Positions 43,908-52,637 are shown, numbered from the stretch's first letter. The stretch is 64,000 bases of DNA from Candidatus Alistipes faecavium (GCA_019118605.1 DWYP01000046.1:40134-104133), one strand, 5' to 3'. A program made the numbers and translations. Notes: generated by a model not told the origin, from the letters alone.

Positions 43908-45130
43908 AATACCTGATCCTCCCCCTGCTGTTCGCGGCCCTGGGCTCCCGGGCGGCGTCGCGCCCGGCCGACAGCCTCGACCTGAGTGCCGGGGCCCGCT
44001 TCCGGCAGCACATCGACCGCGTGTCGTCGACCGAATCCTACCGGATGCTCTTCCTCGGAGCCCCGCTCATCGTCGGGGGCGTCGTCATGCAATCCTACGA
44101 CGCGGATTTCCGCCGCCTGCGCAACGGATACGCCGCATCGTTCCACCAGACCTACGACGACTGGCTCCAGTATGCCCCGGCCGCCGCGATGCTCGGCATC
44201 AAGGCCGCGGGGGTCAAGGGCCGCAGCTCGTGGGGGCGGATGCTGGTCTCCGACGCCTTCTCGGCGGGACTGATGGCCATTGCCGTCAATTCGCTGAAGT
44301 ATACCTGCCGCGTCATACGCCCCGACGGTTCGCAGCGCAACTCCTTCCCCTCGGGGCACACCGCCACGGCCTTCATGACCGCTACGATGCTTCACAAGGA
44401 GTACGGGCACCGCAGTCCGTGGTACAGCATCGGCGGCTATGTCGCGGCGACCGTGACGGGCGTCACGCGCCAGCTCAACAACCGCCACTGGATGAGCGAC
44501 ATCATGGTAGGTGCCGGGATCGGCATCCTCGCCACGGAGTTCGGATACTACCTCGCCGACCTGATATTCAAGGACAAGGGGCTCTTCGTCACGGACACCT
44601 ACGTCGTCCACGACCGTTACCGCAAGCCGTCGTTCCTGAGCTTCTCGCTCGCGACATCCATTGCGACAGGGCGCTACACGCCCTATCCGGGCATGGAGAT
44701 GAAACTGCTTGCCGGGCCGACCGTAGGGGTTCAGGGGGCCTAGTTCGCATCGACATACTGGGGCGTCGGCGGACGCATGTCGTGTTCGAACCTGCGCGTG
44801 AAGGTCAACAACGTGGCCGAGAAGGACAATCTGGAGATCGTGTCGCTCTACGCCGGGCCCTACTTCTCCTACCCGCTCTCACTGCGCTGGCAGGTGGGAT
44901 CGAAACTCGCCGCGGGATACGAGATCTACAAATCCTGTCTTACGCACGTCCGCCGGATCGAGGAACGGCACGGATTTTCGTTCGGAACGGGGCTCTCGGC
45001 AACCTACATGGCGATGCAGAACCTCGGCGTACGGTTCGGGGCCGATTACGACTGCGCCCCGCCGCTGGGCATTACGCAACAGCGGCTCCACAAGCTGACC
45101 TTCGCGCTCGAGATCGCCGCGGTCTTCTGA
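43901..45130 (+). pseudogene. PAP2 phosphatase with C-terminal barrel-like domain, interrupted by an in-frame TAG
   Basis: Residues 1-280 (43901-44743) form a complete PAP2 acid-phosphatase domain with signal peptide. The conserved sets are present: KYTCRVIRPDG, SFPSGHTATAF, and GVTRQLNNRHWMSD. A TAG at 44741-44743 then stops the frame, but the same frame continues uninterrupted to 45130. It encodes beta-strand-rich sequence (VSLYAGPYFSYPLSLRWQVGSKLAAGYEI and so on) ending in Phe, as outer-membrane barrels do. The readable total is 409 residues. The amber codon sits after GVQGA and before FASTYWGVGG, where a Trp (TGG) would fit. The truncated 280-residue phosphatase could still be made. Sequencing error is an alternative. 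Confidence 0.82.
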
Positions 45131-45164
45131 CCCGCCGCCCGGCGGAACCCGCAGCCCCGGAGAC

Positions 45165-45202
45165 AGGAAACCCGGAATGCCTTGAGGCATTCCGGGTTTC
45201 CT
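45165..45202. terminator. Bidirectional terminator between the PAP2 gene and yebC
   Basis: A perfect 17-base stem (45165-45181 with 45186-45202) with a TTGA loop lies between convergent genes. Neither arm has a long T-tract. Confidence 0.82.
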
Positions 45203-45225
45203 ATGGATCGGGGTGGGAGGAGCTG

Positions 45226-45951
45226 CTACTCCTCTTCGGGCTCCTTCATCGTGTGGTAAACGTTCACCACATCGTCGTCCTCCTCGAGTTTCTCGACCAG
45301 CTTCTCCACCGATTCGCGGCCCTCGGCGTCGAGCTCCTTCGTATCGGTCGGGATGCGTACGGACTCTCCGGAGACGATTTCGAATCCCTTGTCGTCGAGC
45401 CACTTCTGGATCGTGCCGAACGCTTCGTAGGGGGCATATACCGAGATGCCGTCCTCCTCGGGGTAGAACTCGTCGACTCCCAGGTCGATCATCTCGAGTT
45501 CGAGTTCCTCGGGATCGGCGCCCTCCGTCGGACGGAACTTGAAGACGCACTTGTGCTCGAAGAGGAATCCCACCGAGCCGCTGTTGCCCAGCGTACCGCC
45601 GCACTTGTTGAAGTACATGCGCACGTTGGCCACCGTACGGTTGGTATTGTCCGTGGCGGTCTCCACCAGGAATGCGATGCCGTGGGGGCCGTATCCCTCG
45701 TAGATCACCTCCTTGTAGTCGGTGGCATCCTTCTCGGTGGCCCGCTTGATCGCACGCTCGATGTTCTCCTTGGGCATATTCTCGGCCTTGGCGTTCTGGA
45801 TCAGGATCCTCAGGCGCGTGTTGCCCGAAGGATCGGCGCCTCCGGCCTTCACGGCGATCTCGATCTCCTTACCCAGTTTGGTGAACGTGCGGGCCATGTG
45901 GCCCCAACGCTTCAGTTTCCGCGCTTTGCGGTATTCAAAGGCTCTTCCCAT
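45226..45951 (-). CDS. yebC: YebC/TACO1 family protein
   Basis: 241 residues, normal length. Family members bind ribosomes or DNA and help translate polyproline stretches or act as regulators. The start is MGRAFEYRKARKLKRWGHMAR, shared with Bacteroidetes homologues of this family. Further typical stretches are IEIAVKAGGADPSGN, IRRAIK-like ERAIKRATEKD, YEGYGPHGIAFLVE, and NTNRTVANVRMYFNKCGG. The C-terminus is acidic. The ATG at 45951 lies 26 bases after a -7 element. The frame is open much further upstream, but that part overlaps the divergent gene. Confidence 0.94.
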   Translation of the reverse strand: MGRAFEYRKARKLKRWGHMARTFTKLGKEIEIAVKAGGADPSGNTRLRILIQNAKAENMPKENIERAIKRATEKDATDYKEVIYEGYGPHGIAFLVETATDNTNRTVANVRMYFNKCGGTLGNSGSVGFLFEHKCVFKFRPTEGADPEELELEMIDLGVDEFYPEEDGISVYAPYEAFGTIQKWLDDKGFEIVSGESVRIPTDTKELDAEGRESVEKLVEKLEEDDDVVNVYHTMKEPEEE

Positions 45952-45977
45952 AGATTGTCGGTTTTTCTTTCGTGGTG

Positions 45978-45985
45978 CAAAGATA
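45978..45985 (-). promoter_or_regulatory. -7 element of yebC
   Basis: TATCTTTG on the minus strand, 26 bases before the ATG. Confidence 0.62.
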
Positions 45986-46005
45986 GTAAATTCGGAATTA
46001 AAAAC

Positions 46006-46013
46006 TAAATTTG
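46006..46013 (+). promoter_or_regulatory. -7 element of the glyoxalase-fold gene
   Basis: TAAATTTG, 22 bases before the ATG at 46036; divergent from the yebC element. Confidence 0.6.
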
Positions 46014-46035
46014 CACCGGATAAAACCGCACAACC

Positions 46036-46416
46036 ATGGAAATCAAAAGCCGTTTCGACCATTTCAACATCAATGTCACCGATCTGGAGCGCAGCCTGGC
46101 GTTCTACGACAAGGCCCTCGGGCTGAAGGAGGTCGGCCGCAAGGAGGCTGCCGACGGATCGTTCATCCTCGTGTACCTCGGGGACGGGGAGACCCCGTTC
46201 CGGCTCGAGCTGACATGGCTGCGCGACCACGCCGCAACACCCTACGAACTGGGCGAGAACGAGAGTCATCTCTGCCTGCGCGTCGGGGGCGACTACGACG
46301 CCGTGCGCGAATACCACCGCGCGATGGGCTGCGTATGTTTCGAGAACCACGCGATGGGGCTCTACTTCATCAACGACCCCGACGACTACTGGATCGAGAT
46401 CCTGCCGAAGAAATAA
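46036..46416 (+). CDS. Glyoxalase/VOC superfamily protein (lactoylglutathione lyase-like)
   Basis: 126 residues made of two beta-alpha-beta-beta-beta modules. His9 (FDHFNINVTDLERSLAFYDKALGL) and the acidic residues Glu58 (RLEL region) and the C-terminal Glu of YWIEILPKK fit the metal-ligand positions of glyoxalase I. A lactoylglutathione lyase-type role (methylglyoxal detoxification) is plausible, but many VOC proteins have other substrates. It precedes the YrdC-like gene by 17 bases and is likely co-transcribed with it. Confidence 0.82.
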   Translation: MEIKSRFDHFNINVTDLERSLAFYDKALGLKEVGRKEAADGSFILVYLGDGETPFRLELTWLRDHAATPYELGENESHLCLRVGGDYDAVREYHRAMGCVCFENHAMGLYFINDPDDYWIEILPKK

Positions 46417-46433
46417 CCCCCAGCAAACCGACG

Positions 46434-47153
46434 ATGACCATGCAGAAGAACAACCGCGAACGCAACAATGCCCCGCAGCGCCCTTCCGCCGCAGGGAAAG
46501 GCCGGGAGGGCCGGAATGCCGGGAAGCCGCAGGAGGCTGCCGTGGCGCAGACAAAGGCGCAGGCGAAGGCCGCACGCGACGACGCGGCCCTGCAGCAGGA
46601 GGTCGACCGCACGGTCGAGGCGCTGCGCCGGGGCGGACTGGTGCTTTACCCCACCGACACGGTCTGGGGGCTGGGATGCGATGCCACGAATGCCGAGGCC
46701 GTGGAGCGCATCTACCGCCTCAAGCGCAGCGAGAACAAGAAATCGATGCTCGTGCTGTGCGCCACGGCCGACATGGTCGTGCGCTACGTCGACAAGGCCC
46801 CGGCCATCGCCTTCGAGGTGATGGAGCTCGCCACCTCGCCCCTGACGGCCATCCTGCCCGGAGCTACGGGGCTTGCCGCGAACCTCATTCCCGACGAAGG
46901 GACACTCGGCGTGCGGATCCCCGACCACGCCTTCTGCCAGCGCATGCTCCGCGCCTTCGGGCGCCCGGTGGTCTCGACCTCGGCGAATATCTCCGGGGAG
47001 GCGACGCCCGCGCGCCTGCAGGAGGTTGCCCGGGAGATCGTCGACGGCGTGGATTTCGTCGTCAACCCCCGCTTCGAGGGGCATCCCACCCGCAAGGCCT
47101 CGTCGATCATCGCCTTCGGCGAAGGCGGCGAGGTGAAAATCATCCGCAAATAA
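46434..47153 (+). CDS. YrdC/Sua5 family protein (threonylcarbamoyl-AMP synthase-like)
   Basis: 239 residues. The YrdC fold begins at about residue 60 (GGLVLYPTDTVWGLGCDATN), followed by IYRLKRSENKKSMLVL, TAILPGATGLAANLI, GTLGVRIPDHAFC and the STSANISGEATP motif. The enzyme makes threonylcarbamoyl-AMP from Thr, bicarbonate and ATP for the t6A tRNA modification. The first 50 residues are an unusual low-complexity extension rich in Gln, Lys, Arg and Ala (AQTKAQAKAARD) with no match to the domain. A start at Met3 is also possible. Confidence 0.9.
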   Translation: MTMQKNNRERNNAPQRPSAAGKGREGRNAGKPQEAAVAQTKAQAKAARDDAALQQEVDRTVEALRRGGLVLYPTDTVWGLGCDATNAEAVERIYRLKRSENKKSMLVLCATADMVVRYVDKAPAIAFEVMELATSPLTAILPGATGLAANLIPDEGTLGVRIPDHAFCQRMLRAFGRPVVSTSANISGEATPARLQEVAREIVDGVDFVVNPRFEGHPTRKASSIIAFGEGGEVKIIRK

Positions 47154-47166
47154 ACCTCCGCACAAC

Positions 47167-47565
47167 ATGGCCCGCACGCTCGAAACACCCATTCAGATCC
47201 GCTTCTCGGACATCGACCCCTTCCAGCACGTGAACAACGTCGCCCAACAGATGTATTTCGACCTCGGGAAGACCGAATACTACCGGATCGTCCTGGGCGG
47301 CGGCGAAGCGCTTTTCGGGAAGCTGCGGATCGTCACCGCCTCGACCGCGACCTCCTATCTGGGGCAGGTGCGCATGTACGACACGGTGCGCGTGACGACG
47401 ACCTGCGAACGCGTCGGCAACAAGAGCCTGACGCTTTTCCAGCAGCTGAAGGTCGGCGACGAGGTGCGCAGCGAAAGCCGTTCGGTCATGGTGGTCTTCG
47501 ATTTCGAGACGCAGCGGAGCGAGCCCGTTCCCGACGACTGGCGGCAGCGCATGCTGGAGGAGTAG
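47167..47565 (+). CDS. Acyl-CoA thioesterase, 4HBT/hotdog family (YbgC-like)
   Basis: 132 residues, single hotdog domain. The motif IRFSDIDPFQHVNNVAQQMYFD contains the catalytic Asp (D17 region) and the His-Val-Asn-Asn that defines the 4-hydroxybenzoyl-CoA thioesterase type. It hydrolyses acyl-CoA or acyl-ACP; chain preference is unknown. It follows the YrdC gene by 13 bases and is the last gene of the short operon. Confidence 0.85.
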   Translation: MARTLETPIQIRFSDIDPFQHVNNVAQQMYFDLGKTEYYRIVLGGGEALFGKLRIVTASTATSYLGQVRMYDTVRVTTTCERVGNKSLTLFQQLKVGDEVRSESRSVMVVFDFETQRSEPVPDDWRQRMLEE

Positions 47566-47593
47566 TCCCGGGGCCCGTGGCGACGCCCGGGAC
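47565..47593 (+). terminator. Possible terminator hairpin after the thioesterase gene
   Basis: An 8-base perfect GC stem (47565-47572 with 47586-47593) overlaps the stop codon region. No T-tract follows, so it is only a candidate. Confidence 0.35.
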
Positions 47594-47730
47594 ACCGCCC
47601 TAAAACCCGCAAAAAGACATCCCTGGCCAACGGTCACGCCACGCAGAGGCACAAGGTTCGGCAGCCCCTGCAAGAGCATGCCGAAGAGCGTCCGGAGGGA
47701 TTCTGCTCAACAACAGGATCCGGGAAAAGA

Positions 47731-47762
47731 TTTGGAACATCGAAAAAAAAAGACTACATTTG
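47731..47762 (+). promoter_or_regulatory. Promoter of the 264-residue outer-membrane-type gene
   Basis: TTTG (47731-47734), a 20-base spacer, then TACATTTG (47755-47762), 24 bases before the ATG. Confidence 0.78.
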
Positions 47763-47786
47763 TTCCGAATCTGAAAAACGAGATCC

Positions 47787-48581
47787 ATGCGACGAATCCT
47801 TTGCCTGCTGGCACTGCTGCCGCTGACGGTTCCCTGCGAAGCCCTTACGACACACCCCTCCGAAGGGTCGTTCACCGCATCCGGCAAGACACTTCTTCCT
47901 TCAGACGAAACCTTCGCCCCGCCCGCGAAACGCCGGGCGTTCGACCCGTGGCGAAGCACCCGCGAAATCACCTTTTCCATCGGAATGTACATGCCGATGC
48001 AGGGCGAGGAGGGAGGTGCGCAGGAGAGCTTCCGCCTCGACTATGCCTCTTTCGGATACCGCAACTTCGGGTACCGCGTCGGGGCGCTCTATACGCCCCA
48101 ACTGCGGGGACTTGAGCGAAGCCTCGGCATCCCGGTGCAGGTTGCATGGCGCACGGAGCTGCGCGGACGCGAGCGCTGGGCCGAGAACTGGCCCGAAGCC
48201 GCCGCCTCCACCATCCAGCACCGCGGCAATCCGCTGCCCGGGCTGCTCTTCATCCTGCTGCCCCAGCGCGTGGAGTTCAGCGGAGGGCTGACCCCGGGCT
48301 GGATCTTCGGCAAGAAGGATTTCCACCTTGCCAGCTCCCCGGCCGTCAACCACGGGGCGTGGTACGAGGAGGGGGTGCTGCGCCATCACCCCTTCACGCT
48401 CTCCGTCGACGCGGAGATAAAGCTCACCTACCGCATCTGGCGCTTCACCCTCTCCATCACCCCCGGATTCCACTACTTCCTGACCGACAATTTCCGCGTC
48501 TACGACACCTTTTCCGGGCAGCACACCGATCCCGGACGCTGGTACTTCAGCCTCTGCGGAGGGTTGGGATTCATGTTCTGA
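47787..48581 (+). CDS. Secreted protein of unknown function, probable outer-membrane beta barrel
   Basis: 264 residues. A signal peptide (about 1-20, LLALLPLTVPCEA) is followed by a Ser/Thr/Pro-rich linker. The remainder alternates hydrophobic and polar residues (ITFSIGMYMPM, FRLDYASFGYRNFGYRVGALY, FTLSVDAEIKLTYRIWRFTLSITPGFHYFL, WYFSLCGGLGFMF) and ends in Phe. This is the pattern of an 8-stranded outer-membrane barrel or a porin-like accessory protein. No catalytic motif was recognised. It has a strong consensus promoter of its own and is monocistronic. I do not recognise the family. Confidence 0.7.
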   Translation: MRRILCLLALLPLTVPCEALTTHPSEGSFTASGKTLLPSDETFAPPAKRRAFDPWRSTREITFSIGMYMPMQGEEGGAQESFRLDYASFGYRNFGYRVGALYTPQLRGLERSLGIPVQVAWRTELRGRERWAENWPEAAASTIQHRGNPLPGLLFILLPQRVEFSGGLTPGWIFGKKDFHLASSPAVNHGAWYEEGVLRHHPFTLSVDAEIKLTYRIWRFTLSITPGFHYFLTDNFRVYDTFSGQHTDPGRWYFSLCGGLGFMF

Positions 48582-48682
48582 TTTTCCGGCAGACGGCGGG
48601 CCGACTTGTCCGCAAAAAAAGAAGGAGGCGCAATATCCGGCACCTCCCGCATGGCCCTGCGGCATTTCTCCGCCCCGCGGTG

Positions 48683-50083
48683 TCACTTCGCGGCCTTCTC
48701 CAGCCCCTGTTCGGCCGCCAGGCGCTCCATCAGGGCATAGGCCGCCCCGTATTCGTTGGGAATCTCGCCGTCCAGAATGGCGTTCTTGATCCGCTCCTTG
48801 ATCTCGCCGATCACCCGGCAGGGGCCTATTCCGTAGGTCGACATGATGATCTCGCCCGTAATCGGCGGCTGGAAGTTGCGGATGCGGTCGCGCTCCTCGA
48901 GATCCTTCATCTTGCGGCGCACCAGTTCGAAATTCGCCAGGTAGCGCTTCACCTTGGCGTCGATGCCCGAGGTGATGTCGGCCTCGCAGAGCGTCATCAG
49001 CGCCTCGACGTCGTCCCCCGCCTCGAAGAGCAGCCGCCGCACGGCCGAATCGGTCACCAGATCCTCCGAGAGGATGATCGGGCGCAGGTGCAGGAAGACG
49101 AGCTTCTGCACGAACTTCATGTGCTCGTTCAGCGGGAGCTTCAGCTTGCGGAAAATCCCCGGAACCATCTTCGAACCGAGGGTCTCGTGGCCGTGGAAAG
49201 TCCACCCCACGCGCGGGTCGTAGGCCTTGCAGAGGGGTTTGGCGATGTCGTGCAGCAGCGCCGCCCAGCGAAGCCACAGGTCGTCGGAGCGCCGCGCCAC
49301 GTTGTCGAGCACCTTCAGCGTATGGACGAAATTGTCCTTGTGGGCATGCTTCCCGCGCCGCTCCACGCCCCGCAGGTTGTGCAGCTCGGGGAAGATGCGC
49401 TCGAGCAGCCCGGTCATCTCGAGCAGTTCGAAGCCGATCGACGGCACGGGCGAGAGGACGATCTTGTTCATCTCGACGATGATCCGCTCGCGCGAGACGA
49501 TGCGGATGCGCTCGGCGTTGCGGCCGATGGCATCGAACGTCGCGGGCTCGATCGCAAAGCCCAGCTGCGCGGCGAAGCGCACGGCGCGCATCATGCGCAG
49601 AGGATCGTCGGAAAAGGTGATGTCGGGGTCGCACGGCGTGCGGATGATGCACTCCTCGAGGTCGGACATGCCGTCGAAGGGATCGACCAGTTCACCGAAG
49701 GTCGCCTCGTTGAGCGACCACGCCATGGCGTTGATCGTGAAGTCGCGGCGCCGCTGGTCATCCTCCAGCGTCCCGGGTTCGACCTCCGGCTTGCGCGAGT
49801 CGTGCGTATAGGATTCGCGGCGCGCCCCGACGAACTCGACCTCGACCTTCCCGGCACGCACCATCGCCGTGCCGAAGGTCTTGAAGACCGAGACCTTCGT
49901 GTGCAGTTCGCGCCCCAGGGCTTCGGCCAGGGCGATGCCGCTGCCGACGACCACCACGTCGATGTCCGTCGAAGGGCGCCGCAGGTAGTGATCGCGGACG
50001 TAACCTCCGACGACGAAGGCCCGCACGCCCTGCCGGTCGGCAAGGCGCGCGATGCGCCGGAATATGGGATCGGACAACGGCAC
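48683..50083 (-). CDS. cca: tRNA nucleotidyltransferase / poly(A) polymerase family protein with HD domain
   Basis: 466 residues. The nucleotidyltransferase domain (about 20-150) has VVGGYVRDHYL and the two-Asp STDIDVVV motif, then RRRDFTINAMAW and FSDDPLRMMRAVRFAAQLGF typical of class II CCA-adding enzymes. An HD domain follows (LRWAALLHDIAKPLC, about 270-300). It adds or repairs the CCA end of tRNAs; from sequence alone poly(A) polymerase cannot be separated with certainty. It is third in an operon with pdxJ and the SGNH hydrolase (4-base gap to the latter). Confidence 0.9.
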   Translation of the reverse strand: MPLSDPIFRRIARLADRQGVRAFVVGGYVRDHYLRRPSTDIDVVVVGSGIALAEALGRELHTKVSVFKTFGTAMVRAGKVEVEFVGARRESYTHDSRKPEVEPGTLEDDQRRRDFTINAMAWSLNEATFGELVDPFDGMSDLEECIIRTPCDPDITFSDDPLRMMRAVRFAAQLGFAIEPATFDAIGRNAERIRIVSRERIIVEMNKIVLSPVPSIGFELLEMTGLLERIFPELHNLRGVERRGKHAHKDNFVHTLKVLDNVARRSDDLWLRWAALLHDIAKPLCKAYDPRVGWTFHGHETLGSKMVPGIFRKLKLPLNEHMKFVQKLVFLHLRPIILSEDLVTDSAVRRLLFEAGDDVEALMTLCEADITSGIDAKVKRYLANFELVRRKMKDLEERDRIRNFQPPITGEIIMSTYGIGPCRVIGEIKERIKNAILDGEIPNEYGAAYALMERLAAEQGLEKAAK

Positions 50084-50087
50084 GCGG

Positions 50088-50735
50088 TTACTTTACGTAG
50101 GCTTTGATCGCGTCGCGCCAGACGAGGTACCCTTCGCCCGTCAGGTGCAGTCCGTCGTTGGTGTAGCGCTTGTCGAGCTTGCCCTCGTCGTCGGCTAGCG
50201 CGCCCCACACGTCGAGGTAGGTCACGCCCTTCTCGTCGCACAGCGCCTCGAGACGCTTGTTCGTCGTCACGACGAGGTAGCCGTGGGCATAGTGGTTGGG
50301 GTATTGCGAGAAATCGGTTCCGTTGACCGGGAGGATGCTCTGGATGTAGATCTTCGTCCACTTCGATTCGGTCCGGAAGCGGTCGATCAGCCGCGCGAGG
50401 TCGGCGACGATCTGCTCGGGGGCCGAGCCTCCGGCCAGGTCGTTCACGCCGATCATCACGAAAAGCTTCTTGGGATGCCCCGCGATGATCGGGTCGAGCC
50501 GCTCGAGCATCCACGCCGTGCGGTCGCCGCTGATTCCGCGGTTCTTGACATGGCGGCTGTCGAAGAGCTCGCTCCACTCGCACCCGTCGGTGATGCTGTT
50601 CCCGAGGAAGACGATGTCGCTCGAGCAGACGGGCAGCACCTCGAAAAGCGAACGGCGCTGGTAATGGTATTCACCCTGCGCGAAGGAGGCTCCGGCGAAG
50701 AGCAGGGCGGCGGCAAGGGACAGGAGGCGTTTCAT
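50088..50735 (-). CDS. Secreted SGNH/GDSL-type hydrolase
   Basis: 215 residues with a signal peptide (about 1-19, ending SFAQ). SGNH motifs are visible: block I FLGNSITDG with Ser47, block II Gly in KNRGISGDR, block III GVNDLAG with Asn, and block V DGLHLTGEGY with the catalytic Asp and His (about 193-196). Such enzymes act as esterases, often deacetylating carbohydrates in gut Bacteroidetes. The substrate is not known here. It lies between pdxJ (15-base gap) and the tRNA nucleotidyltransferase gene. Confidence 0.85.
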   Translation of the reverse strand: MKRLLSLAAALLFAGASFAQGEYHYQRRSLFEVLPVCSSDIVFLGNSITDGCEWSELFDSRHVKNRGISGDRTAWMLERLDPIIAGHPKKLFVMIGVNDLAGGSAPEQIVADLARLIDRFRTESKWTKIYIQSILPVNGTDFSQYPNHYAHGYLVVTTNKRLEALCDEKGVTYLDVWGALADDEGKLDKRYTNDGLHLTGEGYLVWRDAIKAYVK

Positions 50736-50750
50736 GGGCGGATGCGGGAT

Positions 50751-51467
50751 TTACAGGATGAGTTCGCGGCGGTAGAGCTGCACGGTGTTTTCGAGTCCGT
50801 AGTAGAGGGCGTCGCAGATGAGCGCATGGCCGATCGAGGTCTCGTCGAGCCACGGGATGCGCGCGGCAAAGTAGTGGAGATTCACCAGCGAGAGGTCGTG
50901 CCCGGCATTGAGTCCCAGCCCTTGGCGGCGCGCCTCCTCGGCGGCCTCCACATAGGGGGCGATGGCCCGTGCGGGGTCGGCGGGGTACTCGCGGGCGTAG
51001 GCCTCGGTATAGAGCTCCACGCGGTCGGCGCCGCATGCCCGGGCCCCGGCGACCATCTCCGGCCGGGGGTCGACGAAGATCGAAACCCGGATCCCGGCGG
51101 CATGGAAACGCTCCGTGACGCCTGTCAGGAAGTCCCGGCAGGCGACGGTGTCCCAGCCGGCATTCGACGTCAGGGCGTCGGGGGCGTCGGGCACGAGGGT
51201 CACCTGCGCCGGCACGACCTCCAGCACGAGGTCGATGAAGCTCGGAATGGGGTTTCCCTCGACGTTGAGCTCCGTGGCGAGGACGCGCTTCAACGCCCGC
51301 ACGTCGTCGTAACGGATGTGACGCGCGTCGGGGCGCGGGTGCACCGTAATGCCGTCGGCGCCGAAGCGTTCGATATCCTGCGCCGCACGGATCACGTCGG
51401 GGAGGTTGCCGCCGCGCGAGTTGCGCACCACGGCAATCTTATTGATATTCACGCTCAGTTTTGTCAT
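50751..51467 (-). CDS. pdxJ: Pyridoxine 5'-phosphate synthase
   Basis: 238 residues, the standard length. It condenses 3-amino-2-oxopropyl phosphate with deoxyxylulose 5-phosphate in vitamin B6 synthesis. The protein starts [20 protein letters not shown]. Characteristic are the phosphate-binding strands [60 protein letters not shown] and EEVSIGHAL-type [14 protein letters not shown]. The ATG at 51467 was chosen over the longer in-frame start because this is the family N-terminus. First gene of the three-gene minus-strand operon. Confidence 0.95.
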   Translation of the reverse strand: MTKLSVNINKIAVVRNSRGGNLPDVIRAAQDIERFGADGITVHPRPDARHIRYDDVRALKRVLATELNVEGNPIPSFIDLVLEVVPAQVTLVPDAPDALTSNAGWDTVACRDFLTGVTERFHAAGIRVSIFVDPRPEMVAGARACGADRVELYTEAYAREYPADPARAIAPYVEAAEEARRQGLGLNAGHDLSLVNLHYFAARIPWLDETSIGHALICDALYYGLENTVQLYRRELIL

Positions 51468-51535
51468 ATATTCCCTAATTTTTGCAGAAAGCGCGGGGCC
51501 GCTCGGATGGTTCGGAGATGAAAACTGCGTTTTCA

Positions 51536-51567
51536 TTTGCCTCGGCGCCCACCTTATCGTATCTTTG
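51536..51567 (+). promoter_or_regulatory. Upstream promoter of nadK (element 1 of 2)
   Basis: TTTG (51536-51539), a 20-base spacer, then TATCTTTG (51560-51567). The spacer shares a CTCGGC segment with element 2 downstream. Confidence 0.7.
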
Positions 51568-51626
51568 ACTTCGTCTCAGATTAGGATGCGCCTCGGCATA
51601 GCCAAATCTCAAAATTACATTTTTTA

Positions 51627-51658
51627 TTTGTCTCTGCTCTCGGCTTTCACTATCTTTG
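51627..51658 (+). promoter_or_regulatory. Promoter of nadK (element 2 of 2)
   Basis: TTTG (51627-51630), a 20-base spacer, then TATCTTTG (51651-51658), 100 bases before the nadK ATG. The bases between the two promoters (GCGCCTCGGCATAGCCAAAT, about 51589-51608) also share CCTCGGC with element 1, as if a promoter-bearing unit had been duplicated. Confidence 0.75.
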
Positions 51659-51758
51659 TTGCGATCCGCCCGGGCGACGGGTGCCGGTGCGCTCCGCACA
51701 TGTGCAGTCCGGTTCGCTACGGCGTGGTAAAGTTACGTATTTTTTCGAAACTCCGCCG

Positions 51759-52637
51759 ATGAAAGTCCTACTTTTTTCCCGCCCGCAGGTTCCCCACACC
51801 GCCGAGGAGATCCGTCAGCTGTTCGAAGCCTTCCGCCTCTTCGGATTCGATTACGCCGTCAATGAGGAGTTTGCGCCCATCATCCGGAAGATGACCGGAC
51901 TGGAGCTCCCCCAGGAGAAGATCTACGGACACCGTACCGGAGAGCAGCCCTCCGGCACGGTGATGGTCTGCTACGGCGGCGACGGCACGCTGCTCGACGG
52001 CGTGCAGCGCCTCGACGGAGCCCCGGTCCCGGTGCTGGGGATCAACGCCGGGCACCTGGGATTCCTCACCAGCGCCCCGAACAAGGGACTGGAGACGATC
52101 TTCCGCGAGATCGCCTCGGGAGAGATCGCCACCGAGGTGCGCACGATGCTCCGCGTCGAGGGCGACTTCCCCTCGCGTCCCGATTCGATGCTGGCGCTCA
52201 ACGAGTTCGCCGTGCAGCGCCACAGCGCGGGGATGATCTCCGTGGAGGCCTACGTCGACAACCAGATGGTCGCCACGTACCACGGCGACGGAGTGATCGT
52301 CTCGACCCCGACCGGGTCGACGGCCTACTCGCTCAGCGCCGGAGGCCCGGTCGTGGCCCCGACGTGCCAGTGTCTGGTCATCTCGCCCCTGGCCCCGCAC
52401 AACCTCACCATGCGCCCGGTGGTGATCCCCGACACGAGCGTCATCACGCTGCACGTCCACATGCGCCGTTCGGACGCCTTCATCACCCTCGACAACCGCA
52501 CCTACGGACTCTCGCGCGGCGCGACATTCACCGTGCGGCGTGCCCGGCAGACGGTTTTTCTCGCCGTCCCGCACAATATTTCCTTCTACGACACGTTACG
52601 CAACAAGATGATGTGGGGAATCGACATCCGCAGCTGA
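51759..52637 (+). CDS. nadK: NAD kinase
   Basis: 292 residues. It phosphorylates NAD to NADP. The catalytic/nucleotide motif GGDGTLLDG is at 73-81. The family C-terminal half is intact: NAGHLGFLT, NEFAVQRHSAGMISVEAYVD, GDGVIVSTPTGSTAYSLSAGGPVV and VISPLAPHNLTMRPVVIP. The start at 51759 (MKVLLFSRP) was chosen as the family N-terminus. An in-frame longer reading from 51681 would run through the leader downstream of the promoter. Monocistronic or possibly extended into uppS, which has its own -7 element. Confidence 0.95.
   Translation: MKVLLFSRPQVPHTAEEIRQLFEAFRLFGFDYAVNEEFAPIIRKMTGLELPQEKIYGHRTGEQPSGTVMVCYGGDGTLLDGVQRLDGAPVPVLGINAGHLGFLTSAPNKGLETIFREIASGEIATEVRTMLRVEGDFPSRPDSMLALNEFAVQRHSAGMISVEAYVDNQMVATYHGDGVIVSTPTGSTAYSLSAGGPVVAPTCQCLVISPLAPHNLTMRPVVIPDTSVITLHVHMRRSDAFITLDNRTYGLSRGATFTVRRARQTVFLAVPHNISFYDTLRNKMMWGIDIRS

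Noticed and set aside
44777..45130. Independent 117-residue gene after the PAP2 stop
   Set aside because: It is in the same frame as the PAP2 gene with no promoter or signal peptide of its own, so it is better seen as the cut-off C-terminal part.
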